From Arbacia lixula (taxonomy: Eukaryota > Echinodermata > Echinoidea > Arbacioida > Arbaciidae), in contig OZ022594.1 of NCBI GenBank assembly GCA_963669155.1, positions 6,293,179 to 6,357,178 of the forward strand: 64,000 bases of DNA, written 5' to 3'. The notes beneath the pieces were generated by a model. The model made no database searches. It was not told where the DNA came from and was given only the letters and a program-made list of their open reading frames with translations. This document shows positions 45,090 through 56,615 of this stretch, in pieces; within the stretch, counting starts at the first letter, position 1, and the number at the start of each line of letters is the position of its first letter. Made by a program: the position numbers and the translations under genes.

Positions 45090-46450
45090 ATCCGCAATGA
45101 GTAACATATTTAGCAATTATATCTTTTTTACGTATAACCCCCTTTGGACACTCAAGGATTAAATTTTTAGGAGGTTGATACGCCATCCCTTGGGATCTCA
45201 CGAAAGAAAAGCGGTAATTGCCCGAAAGGCCAACAAAATTATACATTACTACCCCAACCCCTTTCATCGCTTAGCGACTCTGGGCCCCAAAGGCTCGTGC
45301 GCAAAATCTCACGCCTCTCCTAGCGCCCCCCCCCCCCCCTGGCAAAAAGCTTGTTTGATTCACTCCTGTCATAACCTAAATTCACACATTCACAAAAGGT
45401 AACCATGGTTTACCACGATGTTTGTACAAACAAAAGTATGAATACGACTTCTTTCTGACAAATTATTATGATGTCACCTTGGGGGCTTGAAACACACACA
45501 TACCAGGGACACTGAACATGTTGAATACACATTCCAGCTATTGTCTATTATAATGGGATATAAAATGGCTAAATAATACCAAAAATGTATGAACAAATGG
45601 CGGAATCGTGGGAATGTGTCATTTTTATTTACTTTGTAAGCCACAAATTCCAGGACAAGAGGAAAATGTACCAGGCAAACATATTAGAAAACGAACCAAA
45701 AAAGAAAAAAAAATCTATTATAATACCGCAGTTTTTGTTAATTCCAGCAGACATCTGTATCATTCTGTAACACGAGTACATGTATATTGATTCCAGTAAA
45801 ACTGCTTTACAATGGCCAGAACATCCACGTGTATAATAACTCGAGAAAGGAAAAACAGACGGTTAAAAAATAATTGTTAGTTTTTATCTTGATTCGGATC
45901 TCATGAAACCGATGATAATTAACATTTATTATTATTGTGTGAACGACGCCTATGGGGGCATTTCCCGTTGACGAATATCGTGGCATTGTACATTCCACAT
46001 CAACAGTGAAAGTTAGAAATCATTAAAATCAACAAAGGGACAAGTTTGCAGTGAAAATAATTTGTATTTTTACACACATATCAAACAGCGATCAAACGAC
46101 CTAAATTCGTTTAACCCGTTGTTAAGAGTGTAGTCAGCGGTTAACTCAAAGAATACATCGTATGCCAATACATGAATACATTATTGCATTCAATATATTG
46201 CGCCACTACATACATGGCATACGCTATGTAAATAAAGGGAGATCGTAAATATGATTTAAAATCATTAAAATCATTGAGGGTGTAATTCTGCGGTGAAATC
46301 GAAGAATAGATCAATATAGGTTCGAAAGGGGTTATTGCATATCAAGTATCAGTGTACTCGATAACATTCTGCGAACGATGAGGGCGTGTTCCCGAACTAA
46401 ATTTAGTACGGAACGTTGGCGCTCTGAACTTTCCACAGCCTAGCTTACAA
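45090..46450. other. Anonymous sequence
   Basis: No gene is recognised. A C13 run lies near 45328-45340. Confidence 0.5.
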
Positions 46451-46459
46451 CCTGTCACA

Positions 46460-46810
46460 AATCAACACACGATGATGGCTATTTCTGGATTTTGAGGAGG
46501 TCTTTGGCTGGTCGTGCGAAACCTATAGCCTAGACACCGGGGACCGTTTTGTGCTATCGTCAGCATCTGTCCGTTCCACGGTGCATGCGTGCAATGTGAG
46601 TAATTCCCGCATCGTGCGTTGAGAGGGACAACACGATTATGATGCAGACTAAGCAAGCTGCTTGCTGCGGTTAAAACGTAAACAAGGATAATTCTTCACT
46701 TTTTCTGAAAATGCTCGTGAAGCTACGACTGTAAGATTTAATACACGTTATTTTTTTGTATACGGCTGATTCCTGCCCAGTTTCGTAAATTTTGCAAAGG
46801 GAACACCCTG
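46460..46810 (+). repeat. Dispersed repeat E, copy 1
   Basis: The order TGGATTTTGAGGAGGT, a central CAACGCACGATG-like part, CACTTTTTCTGAAAATG and TCGTAAATTTTGCAAAGGGAACA matches 52690-53000. A partial inverted copy lies at 48020-48185. Confidence 0.75.
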
Positions 46811-47175
46811 TTTTTCAAGAAATGTAATCATTTGAAAACCTAGCGATTAATTAGCAATCGATTTGTTTATTTTGCAAGTGCCAATGACCAACCCGCAAAC
46901 ACATAAACATACATTGTATTATTGTCTATGATAGTGAGACATAACAAGTACGTTTTACAATTATTTTCACAAGGACATGGCAGAATCTCGAGAAGGTGTC
47001 GTCGTTATTTGCTCAATCGTTGCAAAAGATAATTTCTCAGAACTGTCAATGCAAAGAGTGGCGTTTCACAAATGAGAACGAAATGAATGAATATATAAAT
47101 ACGTTGATCGTGTAAAGAGCGCTGTATCATTTCAAGCTGACCAGTGTGAAATTGCATCGTACAACACACGACATA
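46811..47175. other. Anonymous sequence
   Basis: No gene or repeat is recognised. Confidence 0.4.
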
Positions 47176-47177
47176 CT

Positions 47178-47345
47178 ATGGGAGAGCACCTCCCGCGTGA
47201 TGTCACAAAATGAGAATTTTAAAAGATCATAATATTCTTATCCTTTGGCGGGTTTCCGTCAAAGTCAAACCTGCAATGATATGTTTCTTTCATGCTTCTG
47301 TTTTAATTGAAACCAACTTGACCTCAAGGCGGACTATCCCTTTAA
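47178..47345 (+). mobile_element. Right half of a TTAA-type MITE (family A)
   Basis: CTATGGGAGAGCACCTCCCG and AAAAGATCATAATATTCTTA are followed by GGCGGACTATCCCT and TTAA at 47342-47345. Confidence 0.85.
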
Positions 47346-48019
47346 GAGCTCTCAAAGCCAAATTCTGGCTTACCACGAAACTACCCTCCCTTTAACTGTG
47401 TACCCCTATAACAAGAAAGCTAATTTGGGATCAGGAAAGTCTCGAGCTCACGCATTGGCATGCATAACTTATGTCATCGGGATGCTCCATCAAATGCGAT
47501 AAACCGCTAACAATTTATTCCAGGCCACGCATGTCCTTCAGAGAAATATGCAAAATTAATCGGAACGCCAATCAAATTGTATGCAATACATCCACTACCG
47601 TATAACAGTGTTCATGGTCACTCTTAGAAGGCCTACCATCGATGCTTCCCTGGTTTGGCTTTATTAAGGATGAACCTACATGATTATAATCATGCTGTCA
47701 AGACAACTGGCTCTAAACAAAATCACTCCAGTGAGAGTTTATAGTTTAGAATGAGTTGTCTTGCTAAAATGACGTCACACTTCGGTACTCTGTTTAGATA
47801 GTCGTAGCGCGATGTGTCAATAATTAACCGTGTGAGGGCGTGATTCCTAATGTAAGAGGCATTCAGTGTCGCATCGCTCTGCTCAGTGGAGTTGAGTGAA
47901 TGACTGTCCTTGTCCAAAGAACCTGTGCTAATCGTTAGATGGGCTTAGATGGGCATGTGTAAGGACTGTTTATTTGAAAAAATGATATCATTTGGAAACC
48001 GCTTTTACCGCTGAGAGCA

Positions 48020-48185
48020 TAGTCTACATTCACAATCGTATTATCCCTCTCAACGCACAATGTGAGCATTACTCCCATTGAATCCACACTGCGGGAGATG
48101 GACCAATGCGTACCATATTACAAAGCGGTATCCAGTCTGTAGGCTGTAGGTGATGGGCGACCCGCCCAAAATCTCCTCACAATCT
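48020..48185 (-). repeat. Dispersed repeat E, inverted partial copy
   Basis: The reverse complement reads GATTGTGAGGAGATTTTGGG...GTGCGTTGAGAGGGATAATA, matching 46485-46640. Confidence 0.7.
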
Positions 48186-48439
48186 ACTGATCGCTATAAA
48201 TTCGCCTAACGTCAGTCTTCAGTTGTATAATTGGGCAGGCATTTTTAATGCAGTATCTTCTTCCGTTTTCCGTGGTTTTCACATAATTGTATTCGTGTTG
48301 ACCTGCTTTCTCGCAGCGGTAAAACACTCGCAATTTAGCCGGCGGCAAGGGTAGCGGCACCCACGTTCCGTGCATACGAACGCAGCTTTAACCAGAATTT
48401 GTGGATATGTGACCTCCACGATCTCAGTGTAAGCGGATT

Positions 48440-49170
48440 ACATGGGTGAAGACGTGAGGACGTCCATGGTAGCACCATTATGCAATCAGCTTTCTTTAGA
48501 CAATCTCCTGGCAGGCTTTACACTTGAGTTACATCTTACAATAGGTCAGCTAATCCATCTTCTTCTTCTTCTTCTTCTTCTTCTTCTTCTTCTTCTTCTT
48601 CTTCTTCTTCTTCTTCTTCTTCTTCTTCTTCTTCTTCTTCTTCTTCTTCTTCTTCTTCTTCTTCTTCTTCTTCTTCTTCTTCTTCTTCTTCTTCTTCTTC
48701 TTCTTCTTCTTCTTCTTCTTCTTCTTCTTCTTCTTCTTCTTCTTCCTCCCTCCGCTGATGTCGGAGATCCACGCTCCTGGCGTAAGTGTACATCAAATAG
48801 GAAAGTTCTTTTACGTTAACAGAGTATCACAGCCTGGTTAATGAGGTGTGAGTCTGGTCCTTTGGTGTGCTTTTAATCGCCGGTCGGTCAAGCAAGCCTC
48901 CTTTCCCGTTTTTATAAGGAGATTCATCTGCTTAAGGAGAGATTACAAGAGCGACAACCACAATGAAAGTAACCATCAAGTTTGTGTGTAACCGCTATGA
49001 ACCTCACTCTCAAAGTTCTCAAGTACAGTCAAAAGATAGGTGTCTGTGCGGGGGAGGGGGGGGGGGCGTTTCCTTTCTTAATGTTCATAATCTTCTCTCC
49101 CCAGTACAGTCAGGTTTTTGAGAAAAGCACTCGATACCTAGGCCTACCCACTTTTGTGACGAAGTTCTTT
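48440..49170 (+). repeat. Dispersed repeat F, copy 1, interrupted by the (TTC)n array
   Basis: Blocks shared with 50090-50440 and 51025-51390: CAGTCTGGTC-like, GCGACAACCACAATGAAAGT, AACCATCAAGTTTGTG, CTCAAAGTTCTCAAGTACAG and CCCAGTACAGTCAGG. Confidence 0.75.
48558..48746. repeat. Pure (TTC)n/(GAA)n array, about 63 units
   Basis: It is 189 bp with no interruption visible until TTCCTCCC. Poly-Leu and poly-Glu frames are artefacts. Confidence 0.98.
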
Positions 49171-49742
49171 CTTTGTAATGTTCATTGATCAGAATCTAAG
49201 ACGGGATCAATTTCAGCCATTATGACCAATAAAATTGAGCAGATTCATGGTATTACTGCGAGGTATATCTTTATCACATTTGCTTTGCATGCCGCGGGTA
49301 GAGAGACTGAGAACGTATGGGTGATGACTGGTCCTACGAAAAGCCGCCAAGACCAGTCAAAATGCAGCCAAAAGCAACAATAATTAAGAGCAGCCAAGAC
49401 AAGACAAAATGAGTAAAGAAGCTGCCAAGATCGGCAGAAGACGCTAGACTTCTGCAGAACTCTTACAATGGTTGTTCTGTGAAATGAATCAGTATTTTAG
49501 AAGAATTTTCCGGAATTTTTCTTGGCGGCCTTTGCGCGGCGATACCTAAACGATAGCTGTAACGATCACTAACTCTTGGCCGCCTCTTGGCTGCTATTAG
49601 TAGGACCGCTGATCGTCCTGATCTGTGAGCGACCGATAGCCCGGTCTGATCGATACTGCAACGCTCATCGGTATATATGATGTGTTATGATATTATGATG
49701 TCATCTTTTTCACACCTTTCCGAGACGTGCTCATCGACAATT
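49171..49742. other. Anonymous sequence
   Basis: No gene is recognised. CCAAGA/CAGCCAAGA motifs recur at 49348-49430. Confidence 0.4.
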
Positions 49743-50081
49743 TGTACTGCGAAAACAAAAAAGCCTGCAAAAGGGTGATCGTGAGCAACCTTCTTGCCAA
49801 TGGTCTTAAATTCATGTATTGTCCATTTTAGGAACTTGCTGACAGTTATTTGCCCTCAAAAGATCTAATTTTGGAGTAATTAGTGAGTAAATCACAAATC
49901 CTCAGAATGTTCGGGCCGAACATTTCGATCTAATTACTAATTACTCCAAATGTGCATCATTTGAGGGAAAATAACTTGCAGGGAGTTCCTTAAATGGAAA
50001 ATACATGAATTTAAGACCATTGCAAAGAAGGTTGCTCACGATCACCCTTTTGCAGGCTTTTTTTTTGTTTTCCCAGTACAG
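49743..50081. mobile_element. Long palindromic element P (arms about 165 bp)
   Basis: GGGTGATCGTGAGCAACCTT and its complement AAGGTTGCTCACGATCACCC mark arms that meet at a TTCGGGCCGAACAT centre. A fragment lies at 39330-39560. It has no coding capacity, so it is foldback or MITE-like. Confidence 0.9.
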
Positions 50082-50089
50082 TATCTTCC

Positions 50090-50440
50090 CTTTAGCCCCT
50101 CACGGGAGCCTTTATACTTCCGTTACATCATACAATGGTCAGCCGATCCACTGTCACTACCACCGTCTGGTCACTGAGGTATTTCGGTCTGGTCCTAATC
50201 GCTGGACCGGTCCAGTGAACTCACATCCCCGTCTTTCCATGAAGATTAAGTTTGGACACAGAGAGCGGAGACCATAACGAAAGTGGCCGTCAAGTGTGTC
50301 ATCGCTATGATCCCCACCCTCAAGTTCCGTTACTAGATAGTGGTTGTGTACGGGGGAGATTTCTTTTCGAAAGTACATAACATTGTCTATCCGTTGCAGA
50401 CAAGTTTTGGAGATTTGTGACAAAGAGCCTGGGCAAACCT
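50090..50440 (+). repeat. Dispersed repeat F, copy 2
   Basis: TGGTCACTGAGGTATTTCGG, AGAGCGGAGACCATAACGAA and GTGGCCGTCAAGTGTGTCAT are shared with copies 1 and 3. Confidence 0.75.
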
Positions 50441-51024
50441 GGATCAACGTCGCCTACAAACCTTAATCAAAAATACGCTGGCTAGGTGTCGCGAAGTGAT
50501 CGAAGCAGATTGTGAACCTATCAATAAATGGACACTTAAGTCAATTCGAATGATTATCGAAATTAAAACATAATTGCTGGTATTCAGGACAGTGAACTAA
50601 CTTAGTACAGGTTCAGTCCGCGGTTTTGCTCAATCCACTGTTGTGAAATTAAAAAATAAATCAGAGTACAGCTTTAGAACACTGTTTGCGTTAAACCTCT
50701 GTTCAGAATGCGGGCCAATTTGACATACACATGTACAACGAATGACGCTTGAAAGTTTAGAAAAATGCGTAATTGTCTTGTTATTCGTGTTGAAGCTGAC
50801 ATTTTGTCATAAAACGCATGATTTTACATCAACATTGGCAGACGCCAATGGCAGACGCGCATTTTTTTTTTTTTGCTTTAGACGATTCCATCATTCACCA
50901 CCTGTTCATGACTGTTTGAATGATCAAAATCGGTAAAATACTTATTTTGGGGACATATGACTTTCTTGACCTGAAGATAAGCGGATTGCATCAGTGGAGT
51001 CCATCGTCCCATTATATACCCTAA

Positions 51025-51390
51025 TCTTTATCCAGGAAGCTTTATACTCTTACGACCGGTAAGCTGTACCACTGTCACTACCACTGGTCAATGAGGTGTG
51101 AGTCTGACCCTTTAATGGTCTGGTCCTACACGCTGGACGGTCCAGGGAACCCACTTCCCGTCTATAGAAGACCAAGGGTAGATTAAGAGAGCGGAGACCA
51201 AAATGAAAGTGACCATCAAGTGTCATCGCTATTATCCTTATTCTCAATGTTCTCAAGTTCAGTCAATGGAAAGCTCTTTGCGCGGGGCCGGTTTACGTTC
51301 CTAAAGTACATAATCTTGTCTCTCCAGTACAGTCAGGCTTTACAGTAAAACGCACTCAACCATTGCCTCCCTCTTTGACATGAAAACAAC
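51025..51390 (+). repeat. Dispersed repeat F, copy 3
   Basis: GGTCAATGAGGTGTGAGTCT, AGAGCGGAGACCAAAATGAA and CTCTCCAGTACAGTCAGG match the other copies. Confidence 0.75.
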
Positions 51391-51444
51391 CGGGGATCTT
51401 GTAGAATCCTAAAAAGTGAATGGTTATGTGCTACTTGACAATGG

Positions 51445-51695
51445 CTTAAAAACCGGACTCTTTTTATTCACTTGAAAAAGGGCTCTGACACGACCGACAC
51501 GAACATTCTATTGAACATGTTGAACAAGTTGAAAGCTTTTGGCGCACCTCAAGGATTAGACTGGTATGGTCGAACGGTTTAAAAGTTCAAAGGCTTTTTA
51601 GATAATCCTCTTGAGTATGCTGGTGTGGTACGTTCAACCTTGTTATGGTGTATCACCGCGGTCATTCTTAAACCCATTACTGTTTACTACTAAGC
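51445..51695 (+). pseudogene. Fossil non-LTR reverse transcriptase fragment
   Basis: Allowing frameshifts, the plus strand reads TGLFFIHLKKGSDTTDTNIL (RT motif A, normally F-D-K-A-F-D), LNMLNKLKAFG, LDWYG and then YGVSPRSFLNPLLF (motif B, normally G-V-P-Q-G-S-x-L-G-P). Spacing and order match CR1/Jockey-type RTs. Both catalytic and structural residues are mutated, so this is very old. Confidence 0.7.
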
Positions 51696-51944
51696 GCGTT
51701 CCGCGAAAAAATTCTCGAAAATGTTGAATATGAGTTATTCTAGGAAAAGTATTCTGACACTTTTAATTAAAGATCTTCACCCCCGATATTCTGAGTTAAA
51801 CATATCCCATCCCGTAGCCCAACTCTAAGAGCTCTTAGTTTCAGCAAGACATTTTGATGGTGACTAAGTAGGTTGTCTTATTGGCCCCAAAGTGGATCCG
51901 TGTGATGTTATTAATATCCATGGCCCTATCGCATAATACTTACT

Positions 51945-52070
51945 ATTAATGGTAATTCTGCCACCAATGGTACCTACCATGGTAACATAGCTCATTAGCC
52001 ACTCAAATTCAACATCTCCGTAGAAGTTGCTATTGGTAGCAAAGTTACCATCGATGGTAAGTTTTTTTTG
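51945..52070. repeat. Imperfect hairpin related to 10966-11073
   Basis: AATGGTAATTCTGCCACCAA...GCAAAGTTACCATCGATGG with a TACCATGGTA core. Confidence 0.6.
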
Positions 52071-52074
52071 CAAT

Positions 52075-52600
52075 CGGGCCCAGAACTGGTTGAAGATACA
52101 AGGACATATTTCCAAGAGATATTCTCTCTGATAACCACCTTGGTCTGTATTTACAACGGTGGGTTAATTAAGACCGCGTACTAAACGTAGACTGACTTTA
52201 TGGAGCACCACATGAATCATCTGATGCTGTCACAAAATTATCGATTATCATCACAGAATCACAACAATGGGTGATTTCGATCTTTCGCTGTTATCATTAT
52301 GCGGACAAAGCTAATGCACATGCATACGATAATGATTCCGAGGACAACATCAATTATAATGAATCAATAATAATGTTTCATGTAATTTTATTTGGCGTGT
52401 CATAAAGCTAGTCCGGGTTTAGTGCACGTATAACGGTTAACCACTGTTGTGAATATGGGTTATAGAGGTCAATGACACCGTGGTCATCATATACGTCGAG
52501 AGCAGTGACGTCACCACTTCACTTGCGTGGATTGTGAGGGCGATCATTGAAGATTTTAAGACATGGCAGCCCTTTCAGAGGTCATTTTGTGTGTGTGTCA
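52075..52600. other. Anonymous sequence
   Basis: No gene is recognised. Confidence 0.4.
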
Positions 52601-52604
52601 AAAC

Positions 52605-53000
52605 CAGAAAATGGAAGTACTGTAGAGGAGCTCCGCTCTCAATAACTTAACTGCAGACTAACTTTGAGCGGAATTGTGGTGATTGCTAGATTTTGAGGAG
52701 GTATTGACATGTTGGACGGGCCATCCGAAACCCAAAGACCGCAACACGAAATAACGCCGATCACGGTTTTTCGCATCGCAAAGTGATGTGTTGAGGCAAG
52801 CGGCGCATTGCTGAGCGAACGTTGCAATACGGTATATTAATGTAGACTAAACGATCGCGGCGTTTTAAACATGACAGAGGATCGATTTTCACTTTTCCTG
52901 AAAATGGTCGTGGATGAGTGTGATATGTTGTACATGTTATCGTTAGGGTATACTTCTAATCCATGTCGAATTTCATAACTTTTGTGAAAGTTCCACTCTG
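52605..53000 (+). repeat. Dispersed repeat E, copy 2
   Basis: GATTTTGAGGAGGTATTGAC, CACTTTTCCTGAAAATGGTC and CATAACTTTTGTGAAAGTTC match the order in 46460-46810. Confidence 0.7.
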
Positions 53001-53114
53001 TCTTTAAGCGATAACAATCTTCTTGAGAAGCTCATCTCAGCGGTAAGTCAAGCGAAAGTCAATAGATAGAGCAGCGAAATGAGACAATAACACATCTCCA
53101 TCGAGTCAGATTAA

Positions 53115-53604
53115 AGGGATAGGTCACCGTCAAATTGTTTTGGTTTAAATAAAAGGAGACACATATATGAAAGAAACATATCAGTGAATGTTTGACGAAA
53201 ACCGGTCAAAGGAAAATAAAGTTTTATTTGATTTTAAATCTCGTGGCGTCACGTGCGAGGTGCTTTCCCATATGTTGTGTACTATTTTTTCCGTAAATTG
53301 CCTTTTTTACGTTCTTTGATGAAGGAATACATTCTTTTCATTGAGATATATTTGTGAAAACGTGTGTCTAATGACATCAGTCGCACAGACAAATTTGCAA
53401 ATATCCTTTTCAGAAAATTGTCATTTAAAGAAAAAATGTACACAACAGGAAGAGCACCTCGCACGTGACGTCACAAAATCAAAAATTTAAAATCAAGTAA
53501 CTTTCTTTTCCTTTGACCGGTTTTCGTTAAATCTTCACTAATATGTTTCTTTCGTGTGTTTCCTTTCATTGAAACGAAAATAATTTCCGAGTGGAACTAT
53601 CCCT
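53115..53604 (+). mobile_element. TTAA-type MITE (family A), complete reference copy
   Basis: TTAA at 53111-53114 and 53605-53608 flanks AGGGATAGGTCACCGT and GAGTGGAACTATCCCT. The subterminal arms contain GTGGCGTCACGTGCGAGGTG and CACCTCGCACGTGACGTCAC. It is 490 bp and non-coding. Confidence 0.93.
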
Positions 53605-53859
53605 TTAACCAGACGGGCTCTCAACTTGAGGATCTGGATACTCAAAGTGGAAATTGCCTTCTCATTCTCGGTGTCCTAGAATTCGCACGTGAGGATACTA
53701 ACACCATCATCCTCTACAGCCTTAGCAACAGCAATGTAGGGCAAGATCGTGCAAGATCTGATGCTAAAATACCATTGATAGAGTGTATTCAACATGTTCA
53801 TACATGAGATGCTCTTAAAACAGTTTCTGCACTTATTATGGTATCAATGGTAGCCCTAA

Positions 53860-54000
53860 AGCTTGTCCGAGGTTTGTCCGAGTAGCAACAACTAATAGAT
53901 TCAGAGTGCATTCCACCAATTGAAACTGAATCGTTAAATACAGGTGAATGTCATAGCGCATTAATATGCAGTTGTGAATACATTACGAAAACGGCTTAGT
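53860..54000 (-). repeat. Inverted copy of the element core at 12885-13030
   Basis: AGTAGCAACAACTAATAGAT, AGTGCATTCC and AATACAGGTGAATG are the reverse complement of blocks in 12885-13030. Confidence 0.75.
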
Positions 54001-54479
54001 AGCGAATGTTTAAATTCACAGTTGACCCCTAATATCTTCGCCCAGGGTTAAAGGTACTGGAATAAGGGTATTTTAACGATTATATTATGCAAAGAGGTTT
54101 GACGTAGACAGCAACGTTTTTACTAACAACATGGAATGTGATGAATGAATTACTCGACAAACACAAGACCGTCCCTCACATTGAATATACAAAGAGTAAA
54201 AAAGTCACACCTACGATATTTGATAACTATTATAGAAGTATCGGTACTGAAATGTCCTGAAAAGGACGAAATTGACGTAATCAACCTAGCGTGAAAACTG
54301 AAAACAAACTCCTCTATGGGCGCCAATGGACTTGTAGATCAAACTATATCAAGCGGATAAAGTATACCATATCTTTCAAACTTTTCTTGTGAGTGGTTGT
54401 TCTCTACAGAACCTGACATGAGCAAATCCATTCTACTTCAAAGAGTCGAGACGCCATCAAATAAGATATCACAGCCGAA

Positions 54480-54730
54480 TTGCCTTAGTCCCAATTCTAC
54501 CCAGCATTCTTAGACGTTTGATATTTGCAAAGTTAAATAGACGCTTATCCGCTAATCCCTTAATAACTCCATCCCTATTTATTCGGATTTCGTCAGCAAC
54601 ATTCGACTGAGCTGGCTATAGAACATACTGCTGATCTACTTTGATCCTCTCTCAGGCGTTTAATGCGCTCGACCATTATTCTTCTTCACCAGCTCAAATA
54701 CTTTGCAACCATGTCTGTCAGTAATGCAAT
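54480..54730 (+). pseudogene. Second fossil non-LTR reverse transcriptase fragment
   Basis: With frameshifts, the plus strand reads LSPILPSILRRLIFAKLNRR, then FGFRQQHSTELAIEHTADL (very close to the LINE Q-F-G-F-R-x-x-H-S-T block), then LSQAFNALDH and ILLHQLKYF. It corresponds to the RT region just before and at motif A. It is not continuous with the fossil at 51445. Confidence 0.75.
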
Positions 54731-56040
54731 TATTATCACTCTTAACTCCCTATGGGCTTTGCGTTCATTTTGTATCAAGTACTGTACACAAATCCCATAG
54801 AACAGCATTTTATTGCAATGGAAACTAATGTTAATTCAAGTTTCTTTCTCACAGGGCAATATTTCAGGTACATCGATTTGGCGATTTTAAATTTTGATTT
54901 TAGAACATGTAATAAACTCTCTCATTACCATTGGCATGAAGATGTGTAGTGAGCTACTAAGGTTGTCAAGGCCTGGTAATTTAAGGGTTAACGGACAATT
55001 ATTTCATGCCACAGTTTGAACTGTAAGATGTTTTTCATTATATCTGTGTTTTCTGATAGTATATATTGAATATCATGATTATCTTCCATATCCGTGATAT
55101 TAAATATGAATATACAGTATGATGATAAATCAAAAGCTATTGTTATTGCGTTAAAATTGAAGTTTGGACCAGAAACGAACAAACAAAAAATAATCTCGGC
55201 CTGTATGACTGATAAAAGGCCTTGAAGACGAATTTTGAATATTGATTCATTTTGCTTTCCTTGCTTTATTGTGATCATAATTCAATCAACCTTGAAGCTT
55301 CAATGTGAAAATGATTATGATGGCGTCTTCAGAAACAATCTCCTATTAAGTACACGCGGGTGAGAAACTAAATGTCCGCCCTGTGTTACATATTATATTC
55401 TATTTTTGTGATTCATTTAAAAATAAATATTAACAAATTAAATATGTATGAATTGTTAACACTTAACGGTTTTGTTCCCCTTCTGTCACTGAACAATTTA
55501 TTGAAAATTATTCTGATCGCATATTCAATCTCCCATTAAATTGACTCGTGTAAGATAGACTAAAACTCCATCTTCGAATGCATATTTGATTTCTTTTTGT
55601 GATTTAATAGAAAACCTCATCGACAAAGTGAATTATGCCTATAATTGTCAAAAGATAATGGTTCTGTTCCCTCTCAAAAATATGTTTATTGTTGACGAAT
55701 ACTTTTTTTTTTATATTGCTTAGTTTATCAAGATGATTAAGTTAAGTTGTTTTTTATCGTCCTCTCTTTCATTTTTTATAATCATTTAAAAACCTACGCT
55801 AAAATGAAATACTTGTAATTGTCAAAAGACAATTGCTCGGTTCCCTCTTTTTCGCCCAGTTGTGACTTCTTGCCTCCGCCGTGGCGATAATGAATTGATG
55901 TGAATGGGTCTTTAATTGCATTAACCCTTGGCAAAAGAGCCCGTCGTCCCTCTAAATGGAGGATAATGGTCGTTCCTTTCTTGTGACTGTCTGCAACCTG
56001 ACCACACAGTTTAACACACCCTTGAGGATTGTACTCGTAG
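54731..56040. other. Anonymous AT-rich sequence
   Basis: No gene is recognised. Three weakly similar segments near 55340, 55500 and 55620 share CAATCTCCTATTAA/CTCCCATTAAAT and TTTGTGATTTAAT motifs. Confidence 0.4.
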
Positions 56041-56054
56041 CGTGTCTTACCTTG

Positions 56055-56190
56055 GAGGGGATGGGGAGTGAAGGAGGGGGCGCAGAATGGGAAAGGGGTT
56101 TACGTGCGTGGTGGGATTGAAATGGGGGGGGGGGGAAGGAGGGGGGGAGGGATAAGTGGAGGAGGGGGCGGAGAATGGGAGAGGGGTGTC
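56055..56190. repeat. G-rich tract with quadruplex potential
   Basis: Runs of G3-G11 on the plus strand with a repeated GGAGGGGGCGGAGAATGGGA motif (two copies). Confidence 0.9.
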
Positions 56191-56192
56191 GG

Positions 56193-56470
56193 GAAGCACT
56201 CGTTATTCCGAACGTTCGTTGTTCTGAACGTTCGAATACTCCGAAGGGTCGTTATTCCGAAGGTTCGTTGTTCCGAAGGTTCGTTAGTCCGAAAACGAAA
56301 TAAGATCCGTTATTCCGAAGGTTTGTTAGTCCGAAAATGATAAAAGGTTCGTTAGTCCGAAGGTTCGTTAGTCTGAAAATGTGAAAAGGTTCGTTGGTCC
56401 GAAAATGAAAAAAAAAGGTTCGCTAATCCCAGCATTTGTGGCTTAGCGTTCGGAATAACGAACCCTCGAA
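56193..56470. repeat. CGTTAGTCCGAAGGTT tandem repeat with inverted ends
   Basis: About 12 units of GGTTCGTTAKTCCGAA with spacers such as AATGATAAAA. The left end CTCGTTATTCCGAACGTTCG is mirrored by GCGTTCGGAATAACGAACC on the right. Confidence 0.85.
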
Positions 56471-56615
56471 ATAAACTTATGTTAGTAATAAAAACAGTGT
56501 TGTAATTGAAAAATAATAGGATATTATGCAATGATTACCTCGGCGGAATATGATGCATGTGTTTTTTTGTGGCCAAGGCATGCATTGCATCAAGAAGTGG
56601 CGTGAATCAAGTATC

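Noticed and set aside
48442..48819. Poly-Leu and poly-Glu reading frames
   Set aside because: They arise from the pure (TTC)n array.
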